Shown piece after piece: positions 51,186 through 60,328 of a stretch of DNA of 64,000 nt. The translations under genes and the position numbers were made by a program. The first letter of the stretch is position 1, and each line of letters begins with the position of its first letter. The notes below the pieces were generated by a model. The model did no database searches, was not told the DNA's origin, and saw nothing but the letters and a program-made list of their open reading frames with translations. The stretch is from Tethybacter castelli (lineage in GTDB: Bacteria > Pseudomonadota > Gammaproteobacteria > Tethybacterales > Tethybacteraceae): the NCBI GenBank assembly GCA_036679665.1, contig JAZHEJ010000059.1:1-64000 (forward strand), written 5' to 3'.

Positions 51186-51276
51186 GTAAGGACTGTGTGT
51201 ATCTACCTGATAAAAACTGATATCGCTTTGTTTGAGCAACTGCTTCTTTTTAGGTAAGACCTGTGTGTATCTATCT
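51186..51276 (+). repeat. two 23-bp direct repeats before nrdA
   Basis: 51186-51208 and 51254-51276 share gtaag, two variable bases, then ctgtgtgtatctaYct, with three mismatches in 23. They start 68 bases apart, and the second lies just before the nrdA ribosome-binding site (aaggag). They may be regulator sites or a duplicated promoter element. Confidence 0.6.
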
Positions 51277-51296
51277 AAAAAGGAGCACGTTGCGAC

Positions 51297-54209
51297 ATGA
51301 GGGAAACTGCCCCTAGGGTTAACGGCAAAACCGCCGTCGCATCTAAAAGTAATTTACCGGGAATAATCAGCGATCCCAAAGCTACTTTGCCCGCCATCAA
51401 CGGCAGCTCGCGCGATATCAAGGTAGCGTCCGTCAACGCGCTTGACGGATATAGAGTTATCCGGCGCACCGGTCAGGTGGTGCCTTTTGAAGTCGCCAAG
51501 ATTTATGCCGCGATAAAAAGCGCCTTTGTGGCCGTCGGGGCCGACGGCGATATTGATGCGCAACTTGAGCCGATCGTAACTCGGGCAATTGACGCGCTGC
51601 GTCGTAGTTCGGCGCTCACGTTCGGCATTGAGCAAATTCAAGATCAAGTAGAGCTCGCATTACTAAGAAGCGGTAACATAAAGGTAGGAGTTGCGTATGC
51701 GAACTACCGCGCTGAGCGAGCTGAAAAAAGACGCCACAAAGCCAATTTGCTGGTGCCGGAGGCTTTTAGCGTGATTGACGAGGCCGGCGCGTCGAGTACG
51801 GTCGATCCGGCTGCGATTTACGCACGGTTAGAAACGGCCAGCCAAGGTCTGACCGATGTTGATTGCGAGTTGCTATTGACCAGAGTGGTGTCGTCGATTC
51901 ACAGCGGTATTTCCATGGAGGCGTTTGATCGGGCGCTGGTGCTTGAAGCTAGCACGATGATCGAGGCGCACCCAAATTATTCGTATATGGCCGCGCGCCT
52001 AATGATGGATGCGGTGGCTTCTGAGGTCGCGGGCACCAAACTCAGTCGTGCGCAGACTGTCAAGCAGTATCCGGATTTGTTTGTCAAGATGATCAAGCGC
52101 GGCGTCAACGCTAAGCGGCTCAATCCCAAGTTGAACAAACTATTTGATTTAGGCCAGCTAGCCGCGGCAATCAAGCCGGAGCGCGACTTGCAGATTGATT
52201 TTCTTGGCATGCAAACTCTCTACGATCGGTATTTTGTCAAGGTCGACGGCCGGCGGATCGAGCTGCCTCAATTGCTGTGGATGCGCGTTGCGATGGGCTT
52301 GGCGATCCAAGAAGAAAATCCAACTAAACGGGCGATCGAATTTTATGAACTGTTGTCTAGTTTCAGATTTATGAATTCAACCCCGACGCTATTTAATTCC
52401 GGCACGGTGTTTGCGCAACTTTCGTCGTGCTATCTGTCGACGGTGGGGGACGATTTAAGCCAAATCTACGGCGCGGTCAAAGATAACGCGTTGTTGGCAA
52501 AGTTTGCCGGCGGGCTGGGCAACGATTGGACGCCGGTGCGTGCGCAAGGTTCCAAAATTGACAGTACCGGCGGCAAATCGCAAGGCGTCGTTCCGTTTTT
52601 GCGCGTCGTAAACGACACTGCGCTGGCAGTCAACCAAGGCGGCAAGCGCAACGGTGCGGTGTGTTGCTATCTGGAAACTTGGCATCGCGATATCCGAGAA
52701 TTTATTGAGCTGCGTAAAAACACCGGTGATGAACGGCGGCGCACCCACGATATGAACACCGCCAACTGGATTCCGGATCTATTTTTCAAGCGTGTCGCGG
52801 CCAAAGGTCAATGGACTTTGTTTTCGCCTTCGGATGTGCCGGATCTGCATGAATTGTACGGACTTGAATTCGAACAGGCGTATTGCGCCTATGAGCAACA
52901 AGTGGTCGCCGGCAAGATTGACGGTGAGCAAATTGACGCGTTCAAGCTGTGGCAACAGATGGTGAGGATGTTGTATGAAACCGGTCATCCGTGGATTACC
53001 TTTAAAGATCCATGCAATCTGCGTTCCCCGCAGCGCCATGCCGGAGTGATTCATTCGTCCAACCTATGCACGGAAATAACCTTGAACACTTCAGCCGACG
53101 AGATTGCGGTATGCAATCTGGGCTCGGTGAATTTGGTTCGCCATTTAGACGAAAACAACGAGCTTGACAAAACCAAATTGCGGGCCACGGTGCGTACCGC
53201 GATGCGCATGTTAGATAACGTGATCGATATTAATTACTATGCGGTCGACAAGGCGAAAAATTCGAATTCCCAACACCGACCAATCGGACTCGGGCAGGCG
53301 GGATTTCAAGATTGTCTGTACCAAAAGGGTGTCAGTTTTGCCAGCGAGGAGGCGGTGGAGTTTGCCGATATCTCCACGGAAATGATCGCCTACTACGCGT
53401 ATGAGGCTTCAGCGGATTTGGCCTCAGAGCGCGGCTCGTATCAATCGTATGAAGGTAGTACGTGGTCGAAGGGCATTTTGCCGCTAGATACAATTCATAC
53501 GCTGGGAAAACACCGCCACGGCGGCAACGAACTGCCCGTCGAAGACGGTTGGTTGCGCGGTACCGATCTGGTAATGAACGTCGAATCCAAGATGGATTGG
53601 GAAGCGTTGCGCAAAAAGATCAAGCGCACCGGGATGCGCAACTCCAATTGCCTGGCGATCGCGCCGACGGCAACGATAAGCAACATTATGGGGATCTCGC
53701 CTTGTATCGAGCCCACTTACAAAAACTTTTTTGTCAAGACGAACCTGTCGGGCAATTTCAAGTTGATCAATAAACATTTGGTGCGCGATTTGCAAGAAGC
53801 CAAGTTGTGGGGTGATGAAATGATCTCGGCCATCAAAGCTCGCGACGGCGAAATTGAAGACATCGAACAGATCCCGATCGAGTTGCGCATGCGTTACAAA
53901 ACCGCGTTCAACATTGAAGGTAAATGGCTGATCGCCGCGGCAGCGCGGCGCCAGAAATGGCTTGACCAATCGCAGTCGCTCAATTTATTTGTGGCCGCTC
54001 CTAGCGGACGAAAAATTTCGGATCTGTACTTTCTGGCATGGCGTAGCGGTCTGAAAACAACTTACTATTGTCGTTCGAGTTCCGCGTCGCTCACCGAAAA
54101 ATTCACCACAACTAATACCGGCCAACAAAATAATGTCGCGGTGCCGGAGCAGCGACAGGATGCGTCAAGTTGCGCTCTTGACGATCCAGAATGCGAAGCG
54201 TGTCAGTAA
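51297..54209 (+). CDS. nrdA: ribonucleoside-diphosphate reductase, alpha subunit
   Basis: 970 residues. An ATP-cone (YRVIRRTGQVVPFEVAKIY...) precedes the catalytic ten-stranded barrel. Key parts: SSCYLSTVGDD with the first active-site cysteine, SSNLCTEITL with the NxCxE motif, CNLGSVNL, APTATISNIMGISPCIEP and the C-terminal redox pair CEAC at the very end. All essential residues appear present. An aaggag motif lies 11 bases before ATG 51297. It reduces NDPs to dNDPs together with NrdB. Confidence 0.96.
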   Translation: MRETAPRVNGKTAVASKSNLPGIISDPKATLPAINGSSRDIKVASVNALDGYRVIRRTGQVVPFEVAKIYAAIKSAFVAVGADGDIDAQLEPIVTRAIDALRRSSALTFGIEQIQDQVELALLRSGNIKVGVAYANYRAERAEKRRHKANLLVPEAFSVIDEAGASSTVDPAAIYARLETASQGLTDVDCELLLTRVVSSIHSGISMEAFDRALVLEASTMIEAHPNYSYMAARLMMDAVASEVAGTKLSRAQTVKQYPDLFVKMIKRGVNAKRLNPKLNKLFDLGQLAAAIKPERDLQIDFLGMQTLYDRYFVKVDGRRIELPQLLWMRVAMGLAIQEENPTKRAIEFYELLSSFRFMNSTPTLFNSGTVFAQLSSCYLSTVGDDLSQIYGAVKDNALLAKFAGGLGNDWTPVRAQGSKIDSTGGKSQGVVPFLRVVNDTALAVNQGGKRNGAVCCYLETWHRDIREFIELRKNTGDERRRTHDMNTANWIPDLFFKRVAAKGQWTLFSPSDVPDLHELYGLEFEQAYCAYEQQVVAGKIDGEQIDAFKLWQQMVRMLYETGHPWITFKDPCNLRSPQRHAGVIHSSNLCTEITLNTSADEIAVCNLGSVNLVRHLDENNELDKTKLRATVRTAMRMLDNVIDINYYAVDKAKNSNSQHRPIGLGQAGFQDCLYQKGVSFASEEAVEFADISTEMIAYYAYEASADLASERGSYQSYEGSTWSKGILPLDTIHTLGKHRHGGNELPVEDGWLRGTDLVMNVESKMDWEALRKKIKRTGMRNSNCLAIAPTATISNIMGISPCIEPTYKNFFVKTNLSGNFKLINKHLVRDLQEAKLWGDEMISAIKARDGEIEDIEQIPIELRMRYKTAFNIEGKWLIAAAARRQKWLDQSQSLNLFVAAPSGRKISDLYFLAWRSGLKTTYYCRSSSASLTEKFTTTNTGQQNNVAVPEQRQDASSCALDDPECEACQ

Positions 54210-54370
54210 CCGACTGACGAATCGGCGCTAAGCCGTTATATTATCTAGCTTTATAGCCTATTATGGATGATGCAGGATAAGAAGTATTAGTATAAAAGTA
54301 CTAGAATAAGTGGCAGAGTGCGGTTGAGATAGCCGTGCTTAAGAAGAATTACTAAAGGAGACAACAAAAT

Positions 54371-55438
54371 ATGGTTCAACCAGGTATTGGAATAGATGGC
54401 AATGGTGGTATACACCGTCGCGTCCGGATCGACGAAAAACGCATGATCAACTGTAACGCCGATCTCAACCAACTGGTACCGATTCGGTACAACTGGGCGT
54501 GGGATACCTATTTGAAGGGTTGCGCCAATCATTGGATGCCCAACGAGATCAGCATGCACCGCGACATTGAGCAGTGGAAAGACCCGAACTGTCTGACTGA
54601 TGACGAACGGTTGATGCTCAAGCGCAACTTCGGCTATTTTGCGACTGCAGAATCGCTGGCTGCCAACAACATATTGCTGGGCACCTATCGGCTGATAACC
54701 AATCCGGAATGCCGCCAGTACTTGTTACGCCAAGCTTTTGAAGAGGCGGTGCACGTACACGCCTATCAGTACATAGTCGAATCGTTAGGCCTGGACGAAG
54801 GCGAAATTTTCAACATGTACAACGAAGTTCCTTGCATCGCGGACAAAGACGCATTTTGTTTGGAGTTTATCGACACGCTAACCAACCCGGATTTTTGTAC
54901 CGGTACGCCGGAAACCGATCGTCAGTTACTCAAGTCGCTGATCGTGTTCGCGATGATTATGGAAGGAATGTTTTTCTATGTGGGGTTCACGCAAGTGCTG
55001 GCGATGGGCAGACAAAACAAGATGCCCGGTTCTTGCGAGCAAGTTCAGTATATCTTGCGCGACGAATCGTTACACTTGAATTTCGGCATTGACTGCATCA
55101 ACCAAATTCATAAAGAGAATCCGCAAATCTGGGACAAGAATTTCGAAGAAGAAATTATCGATCTGTTCGAACAAGGTTGCGAGCTTGAATATCGCTATGC
55201 GGAAGAAACCATGCCCCATGGCGTGTTGGGATTGAACGCCGCGATTTTCAAAGAGTACCTGCGTTTCATATGCAACCGACGTCTAGGTCAGATCGGCTTG
55301 CCGGAAATATATGATCGTAAAACCGCACGCAATTCTTTAGAGTGGATGTCGGAGATGATGGATTTGAAAAAAGAAAAAAACTTTTTTGAATCTCGCGTCA
55401 CCGACTATCAAGTGGGCGGAATGTTGTCTTGGGATTGA
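54371..55438 (+). CDS. nrdB: ribonucleoside-diphosphate reductase, beta subunit
   Basis: 355 residues. Metal ligands: E in ATAESLAANNI, E and H in FEEAVHVHAY, later E in MIMEGMFFY and the EQVQYILRDESLHLNFGID segment. The tyrosine of HVHAYQY is at the radical position (H+4). The first ligand is Glu and the overall sequence resembles chlamydial-type R2, but the radical Tyr is kept, unlike chlamydial class Ic which has Phe. ATG 54371 follows aaaggag. Supplies the radical to NrdA. Confidence 0.95.
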   Translation: MVQPGIGIDGNGGIHRRVRIDEKRMINCNADLNQLVPIRYNWAWDTYLKGCANHWMPNEISMHRDIEQWKDPNCLTDDERLMLKRNFGYFATAESLAANNILLGTYRLITNPECRQYLLRQAFEEAVHVHAYQYIVESLGLDEGEIFNMYNEVPCIADKDAFCLEFIDTLTNPDFCTGTPETDRQLLKSLIVFAMIMEGMFFYVGFTQVLAMGRQNKMPGSCEQVQYILRDESLHLNFGIDCINQIHKENPQIWDKNFEEEIIDLFEQGCELEYRYAEETMPHGVLGLNAAIFKEYLRFICNRRLGQIGLPEIYDRKTARNSLEWMSEMMDLKKEKNFFESRVTDYQVGGMLSWD

Positions 55439-55678
55439 AACCAAGCGTATCCGCTTCGCGTGGTGGCGGATAGTTATCGGGTGAGCTAACTCGCACTGTG
55501 TTCGCGATCAATCTTGAAAAATTGGCGCGCATAAAAAATATACAAATCAATTTAAAATTTATTGTCAGGCGCAAAATATTAATTGGCGCATGCGTAAAAA
55601 TTTTAAATTTTTTTAGTTGGGCAAGGTACATTGCGCGAAGGAGTGTTGCATTTAATGTAAATCCAAAACATCGTTTTG

Positions 55679-55708
55679 TTGCATTAATGCAAGATGTGCG
55701 TTTATAAT
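55679..55708 (+). promoter_or_regulatory. sigma70-like promoter upstream of the histone-like gene
   Basis: ttgcat at 55679-55684 and tataat at 55703-55708 are separated by 18 bases. The surrounding 335-base intergenic stretch (55439-55773) is very AT-rich and holds no gene. An aaggagag Shine-Dalgarno lies just before ATG 55774. Confidence 0.5.
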
Positions 55709-55773
55709 TTTTTTAATCATTAAATTGTCATGCGGCATAACTTGCTGGATGTGCGACTAAAGGAGAGAGAACC

Positions 55774-56157
55774 ATGGCCACCGCCAAGAAAAAATCAGTC
55801 AAAAAAACGGTGAAAAGATCCACCGCGAAAGCAGCCAAGCGTACGGTTAAAAGAACGGTCGCGAAAAAGGCTGTCAAAAAAGTTGCGGCAAAGAAAAAGC
55901 CGGCGGCCAAAAAGAAGTCGGTAGCAAAGAAAAAGCCAGCGGCGAAAAAGAAGTCGGCGGCAAAGAAAAAGTCGGCGGCAAAGAAAAAGCCAGCGGCGAA
56001 AAAGAAGCCGGCGGCAAAGAAAAAGCCGGCGGCAAAGAAAAAGCCGGCGGCAAAGAAAAAGTCGGCGGCAAAGAAAAAGCCGACGGCGAAAAAGAAGTCG
56101 GCGGCAAGGAAAAGGCCAGCCGCGAAAAAGAAGCCGGCGGCAAGGAAAAGGCGCTAG
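55774..56157 (+). CDS. histone H1-like (HctB/AlgP-type) lysine-alanine repeat protein
   Basis: 127 residues, almost only Lys, Ala, Pro, Ser, Arg, Val and Thr. After an initial part (KKSVKKTVKRSTAKAAKR) it is a run of KKKPAA/KKKSAA units to the end. Such proteins resemble the C-terminal tail of eukaryotic H1 and condense DNA in beta- and gammaproteobacteria and Chlamydiae. It follows nrdAB. A 203-codon minus-strand frame over the same repeat is an artefact of its composition. Confidence 0.88.
   Translation: MATAKKKSVKKTVKRSTAKAAKRTVKRTVAKKAVKKVAAKKKPAAKKKSVAKKKPAAKKKSAAKKKSAAKKKPAAKKKPAAKKKPAAKKKPAAKKKSAAKKKPTAKKKSAARKRPAAKKKPAARKRR
55882..56145 (+). repeat. 18-bp tandem repeat array encoding KKKPAA/KKKSAA
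   Basis: The unit gcggcaaagaaaaagccg and close variants repeat about 14 times in frame. Variants alternate ccg/tcg (Pro/Ser), aag/aaa and gca/gcg. Copy number is likely variable among strains and may be collapsed in a short-read assembly. Confidence 0.85.
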
Positions 56158-56222
56158 TAGCGCCTGAGCGTACGGCATCCGTTGCGGGTGCTGAACCGCT
56201 AGATTCCGGGCGGCTAACAAGC

Positions 56223-56957
56223 TTGCTCGGGAGTCGCTTGAATAGCATTCAAGTTCTGGAGGCGGCGCGGAGTACCAACAATTTGGCTTGGCAAATGACC
56301 AAGCGTCAATTGCCGGCCTTGATTGTTTGTGAATTGCAAGTTGCCGGTCGCGGGCGGCATAACCATAGTTGGATAAGCGAACATGGTAAGTCGCTGACTT
56401 TTTCACTAACGGTAGATGTCGACAAAAAGGTGCTCACCGGTTTGAGTTTGGTCGTGGCCATCGCGGTCGCTAAGACGCTACGCGCCTGCAAATTTAAAGT
56501 CGCGCTCAAATGGCCGAATGACGTACTCGACAACTTGGGCCGCAAGCTTGCGGGTATTTTGATCGAAACTAGTCAAAGTAAAAAACAGGCGGTGCTGGGA
56601 ATCGGTATCAACTTGTGGCCGCTGTCTGGCGCGTCAGCTGTTGGGCAAACCGGTGTATTGTTTTCGCCGAACAAAACCGTCGAACGCAATTTGTTGCTGG
56701 CGAAGTTGGTGCGCGGCATACTTGATGAATTAGCTACTTGGCACCGGCAAGGTTGGCAGGCGTTGCGCGGCGCGTGGTTTGATTGCAGCATTCATACGCC
56801 GGGTTCCGCGTTGCAGGTGTCGATAAATCCGGCTGAAAAACGCCGGATGTATTTTACTGATTTAGGTTCGCATGGCGAACTGATCGCGCGTGATGATTCC
56901 GGTAAGCTGCACACGATCGCCACCGGCGAGGTAAGCTTCGATGTTACTGGCGGTTGA
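56223..56957 (+). CDS. birA: biotin-acetyl-CoA-carboxylase ligase, HTH-less
   Basis: 244 residues from TTG 56223. STNNLAWQM, the biotin-binding GRGRHNHSW and VALKWPNDVL are the biotin protein ligase signatures, and AGILIETS and GIGINLWP follow. No N-terminal DNA-binding domain, so it is probably not a repressor. No ATG or GTG exists in the frame upstream, and the frame is open back through the histone repeat. Its end overlaps coaX. Confidence 0.87.
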   Translation: MLGSRLNSIQVLEAARSTNNLAWQMTKRQLPALIVCELQVAGRGRHNHSWISEHGKSLTFSLTVDVDKKVLTGLSLVVAIAVAKTLRACKFKVALKWPNDVLDNLGRKLAGILIETSQSKKQAVLGIGINLWPLSGASAVGQTGVLFSPNKTVERNLLLAKLVRGILDELATWHRQGWQALRGAWFDCSIHTPGSALQVSINPAEKRRMYFTDLGSHGELIARDDSGKLHTIATGEVSFDVTGG

Positions 56958-57639
56958 TGCGGGCAATACGCGGATCAAATGGGCTTTGCACGACGGCAGC
57001 TCATGGCAAAACCATGATAGCGTGCTACGTAACGCCAGTCTCGCCAAGCTTAAAGTCATGGCGACTTCGGCGACTAAATGTGTAATATGCAATGTGGGCG
57101 GCGCGCGGCAACTGACGCGGATTGAACGCGCATTGCCGAAGCTTCGCAAGACGGTGGTGCGTTCTGCCGCTAACGGCCCCGGCATAACCTGCAACTATCA
57201 ACCGCCTGAAACATTAGGCGCTGACCGCTGGTGCGCCTTGCTCGCTTTGCGGGCCAACTACGGTTCGGGTATGGCGGTGTTGGCGGGCACCGCGATAATC
57301 GTGGATTATCTTGATCCGGACGGTTGCTATAACGGTGGGCTTATCGTGCCGGGCCTGCACGCGATGCTAGCGGCGATACGCGCTAGTACCGGCCTGACGG
57401 CCGACCCGGCGTTGCTTGCCGCCGGGATATCAGCTAAACCTAACACTACGAGCGCGGCGATAGTTGCCGGGGCGTTTCATGCGGTTGTGGGTGCGATTGA
57501 GCGCCAGTGCCGTGAATTCGACCCCAAAGTGGTGGTGGTCAGCGGCGGCGACGGTAAAGTGCTCACCAATCTGTTGCCTCAAGCACAATTTGCGCCAAAT
57601 TTGATTCTAGATGGCATGTTAATCGCCGCGCAAATATAG
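56941..57639 (+). CDS. coaX: type III pantothenate kinase
   Basis: 232 residues. LLAVDAGNTRIKWAL at the start, LGADRWCALLALR and AGTAIIVDYLDPDG, GLIVPGLHAMLAAI and the ASKHA-fold pattern identify CoaX. Commits pantothenate to CoA. The canonical ITVD is IIVD here. Starts inside the last 17 bases of birA, a common beta/gammaproteobacterial pairing. Confidence 0.92.
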   Translation: MLLAVDAGNTRIKWALHDGSSWQNHDSVLRNASLAKLKVMATSATKCVICNVGGARQLTRIERALPKLRKTVVRSAANGPGITCNYQPPETLGADRWCALLALRANYGSGMAVLAGTAIIVDYLDPDGCYNGGLIVPGLHAMLAAIRASTGLTADPALLAAGISAKPNTTSAAIVAGAFHAVVGAIERQCREFDPKVVVVSGGDGKVLTNLLPQAQFAPNLILDGMLIAAQI

Positions 57640-57653
57640 AATATTAAAATCCC

Positions 57654-58214
57654 ATGAAGACTTTTTGGCGCACGTGGACAACGGTTGGTGTGCTGGTGAT
57701 ATTTAGTAGCGTAAGCGCGTTCGCCCAGCAACAAGGATTGACTATCCGTGAAGTTCGATTTGAGACTTTTGAATCGCTTGCCAATATGACGATCGAAATG
57801 GATTTGGGTCTTAACCAAAGTCTGCGCACCGCGCTTGAAGGCGGAATTGAGATCGGGTTTGTCGCTGAATTGAAGATCATGAGAGACGGTTGGCTATTTA
57901 ATCGCGAACTGGAGATGTTTACGTGGATGACGCGCATCCGGCGGCTAAGCTTTGGCCAAGGCTACGAGTACCGTTTATTCAACAGTAATATTTGGCTGGA
58001 AACTGATAGTGTTGAAGAGGCGCTCACGCAGATGGGTCAATTGATTTTGTTGTTCGAAGACCCGCTGTTGCTTCGAACCGTAAAGCGCCCTGACGTGTAT
58101 TTCAATCACCGGGTAGAAGTGGATCTGAGCTCGCTTAGCAATCCGCTGCAAGTGGATTTGCTAACCTCCAACGACTGGTTATTTTCTTCAGGATGGCAAC
58201 ACAGTCAGCGTTAG
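57654..58214 (+). CDS. DUF4390 domain-containing exported protein
   Basis: 186 residues with a signal peptide (TVGVLVIFSSVSAFAQ, cleavage about residue 25). The body LGLNQSLRTALEGGIEIGF, EYRLFNSNIWLE and the end VDLLTSNDWLFSSGWQ match DUF4390, a periplasmic protein family that accompanies NtrY-type kinases. It overlaps the kinase start by 22 bases. Confidence 0.85.
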   Translation: MKTFWRTWTTVGVLVIFSSVSAFAQQQGLTIREVRFETFESLANMTIEMDLGLNQSLRTALEGGIEIGFVAELKIMRDGWLFNRELEMFTWMTRIRRLSFGQGYEYRLFNSNIWLETDSVEEALTQMGQLILLFEDPLLLRTVKRPDVYFNHRVEVDLSSLSNPLQVDLLTSNDWLFSSGWQHSQR

Positions 58215-60328
58215 TGCCGCCTTCGGTCGCCTTGCCGCGGATGCGCCTTTTGGGCGTGGTGGTCGCGGTGGTGGTCGCGCTGTTCATCTTCAGCCTGATC
58301 GCCATCGTACTACTTGTGTTCGCAACTCAGCAGCAAAGTGTTTTTCTAGGTCGCTGGCTGGCGCTGTTGCTCAACGTCACTTCCTATTTGCCGTGGCTGC
58401 TAGGGATTGCGACGCTACCGGCGCTGGTGATTACCTGGCGCAACCGGGGACGCCTGGCACGGCGTCTGATCACACTTATGGTGATCCAGTTTCTGGTCGC
58501 CTGCGGGATGGGTATTTTGCCGTTATGGCTTGTGTTTAAAGCCGCTGAAACTAATTTTGTAACCTTGCAAGATGCCACCTTCAATTCGATTTCCAACATC
58601 CGCAACGCGGTACTGATACAGTCGCAACAGCAGCTTGAAACCGTCGGTGAGCAGATCGGACAACAACTGTGGTCGCATATCGACGCCAATTCCGGCGGCC
58701 TGGGCCTGTTGTTGGACGACCTGCGCACCCAGCATCTGCTAGATCAACTGGCGATCATCGACGACAGCGGGCGGGTACTGGCGATTTCCCCGGCTAGCGG
58801 CAATCTGGAAGAGTTTTCCGCGCTGGTCGTTCAGCGCATTCATCGCGGCGGCAGCGACTATTGGTTGCGCAACCAAGTTGAAGGACAGCTTGAGGAGGTT
58901 ATGGTTGTGCCGCGTGAAGCTGGCGTCGTCGACACCATCGGTTCCCCGCGGTTGGCGTTATGGATCGAACAGCGGTTGCCGCTCACGGTAAGCGATGACT
59001 TGCGGGAAATCGACAGCAGCGTGGCAGGCTATCTCAATTCCAAGTCGATGCAAGCCGGCATCAACCACGGATTGTTGCTGGTCGTGATAAATTCCATCGC
59101 GTTGCTACTTTTTGTCGCGGTAAATTTCGCGGTTTATTTCGGGATGCAACTTGGAACGCGGCTTAGCGATTTGAGCAACGCGATGAAGCAGGTTGCCGAT
59201 CAGGACGTCCCACGCAAATTGGTGGATATCAAAGGTGATGACGAAATCACCATCGTATCAAGGTCATTTAACGCGTTGGTTGCTAAAGTCGGCGCGTTGG
59301 TTACGCGACAGCAAGCGTTGCGCGGCGATTTGGAGACGATACAAGACGTGATGGATTCGGGACTGTTCGTACTTGATGGCACAAATCGCGTATTGAGTTT
59401 TAACCGCGCCGCGGTGCGCCTGCTTAGCATCAATGACACTATGGCGCAACCGCGCTCGAACGAATTTCTCGCCAGCTATACTGAGCGTTATCCTCATCTG
59501 GTTGCTTTCGCCGCGGCGATTAACCAGCCGGGTGAAGTCAATGTCGGCAAGCGCAGGTTGCTAGTGCGTGTGGTCTCCCTTGACGAGCGCCGGGTGGTGG
59601 TGTTTACCGATATCAGCGAACCGCTCGCCGTGCAAAAGTACAACGCTCAATATGAAGCCTTTCAAGAAACGTTGCACGGCATCAACAACCCGCTCCAGGT
59701 CGCGTTGCTCAAAACTGAATTGCTTCGCGATCAGCTAGATGATCCGGCTGACAGCGCCAAATTGCAACAGAACGCCAACCAGATTTTGCACCAGCTTGAA
59801 CGGATCCGCGACCAGGCGCAGTGGTGGGATCGCAAAGATGATTTAGGAGACCAAGCAAACAAAGCTCAAGATGCCAACGTGATCGTGCGCGCCTGTGTCG
59901 AAAACACGGAGTGCGGCAGCACTGAAATTGAACTGGTGTTAGAGCCCGACCTGCCATTGATCCGGGCTGAGGAAAATCTGCTTCAGGACGCACTGGAAAA
60001 TTTGCTCGTAAATTCCCAGCAGCAATTTGAAATAACCGGCCAGCGCGAAAGACACGTTAAAATATCCACGCTGCATGATCAAAGCAAAGTGGTATTGATT
60101 TTCGAAGACAACGCCGGTGGGATAGCCGCCGAACTGTTGCCGAGTATTTTTGAACGCGACGTGTCATACAAGGATACCGGAAAGGGTATCGGTTTAGCCA
60201 GGGTGCGCGAGTCGCTGGACAAAGTCGGCGCCACGATCAAAGCGTCGTTGATTAGCGAGCACGGCACAACCGGCCTGCGTCATACGATAACTTTGCGTCA
60301 GGCCGCCGAGGACCTTACATCGCGATGA
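58193..60328 (+). CDS. NtrY-type sensor histidine kinase
   Basis: 711 residues. Transmembrane helices at about 17-42, 50-75, 88-112 and 295-320, a periplasmic/sensor region between the third and fourth, a HAMP-like segment, a PAS-like region (DVMDSGLFVLDGTNRVLSF) and a HisKA/HATPase core. The H-box reads ETLHGINNPLQ, with His-Gly-Ile-Asn-Asn-Pro instead of HEIKNP. The ATP site has LENLLVNSQQQ (N box), EDNAGGI and GKGIGLARV. It probably phosphorylates the regulator downstream, whose start overlaps its stop (ATGA). Signal unknown. Confidence 0.88.
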   Translation: MATQSALVPPSVALPRMRLLGVVVAVVVALFIFSLIAIVLLVFATQQQSVFLGRWLALLLNVTSYLPWLLGIATLPALVITWRNRGRLARRLITLMVIQFLVACGMGILPLWLVFKAAETNFVTLQDATFNSISNIRNAVLIQSQQQLETVGEQIGQQLWSHIDANSGGLGLLLDDLRTQHLLDQLAIIDDSGRVLAISPASGNLEEFSALVVQRIHRGGSDYWLRNQVEGQLEEVMVVPREAGVVDTIGSPRLALWIEQRLPLTVSDDLREIDSSVAGYLNSKSMQAGINHGLLLVVINSIALLLFVAVNFAVYFGMQLGTRLSDLSNAMKQVADQDVPRKLVDIKGDDEITIVSRSFNALVAKVGALVTRQQALRGDLETIQDVMDSGLFVLDGTNRVLSFNRAAVRLLSINDTMAQPRSNEFLASYTERYPHLVAFAAAINQPGEVNVGKRRLLVRVVSLDERRVVVFTDISEPLAVQKYNAQYEAFQETLHGINNPLQVALLKTELLRDQLDDPADSAKLQQNANQILHQLERIRDQAQWWDRKDDLGDQANKAQDANVIVRACVENTECGSTEIELVLEPDLPLIRAEENLLQDALENLLVNSQQQFEITGQRERHVKISTLHDQSKVVLIFEDNAGGIAAELLPSIFERDVSYKDTGKGIGLARVRESLDKVGATIKASLISEHGTTGLRHTITLRQAAEDLTSR

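Noticed and set aside
54371..55438. Class Ic (Mn/Fe) ribonucleotide reductase
   Set aside because: The radical-site tyrosine is present, so a class Ic call is not supported.
55795..56406. Minus-strand 203-codon frame rich in Arg, Leu and Phe across the histone-like gene
   Set aside because: It is the mirror of the 18-bp repeat; its composition follows from the repeat and no family or start signal supports it.
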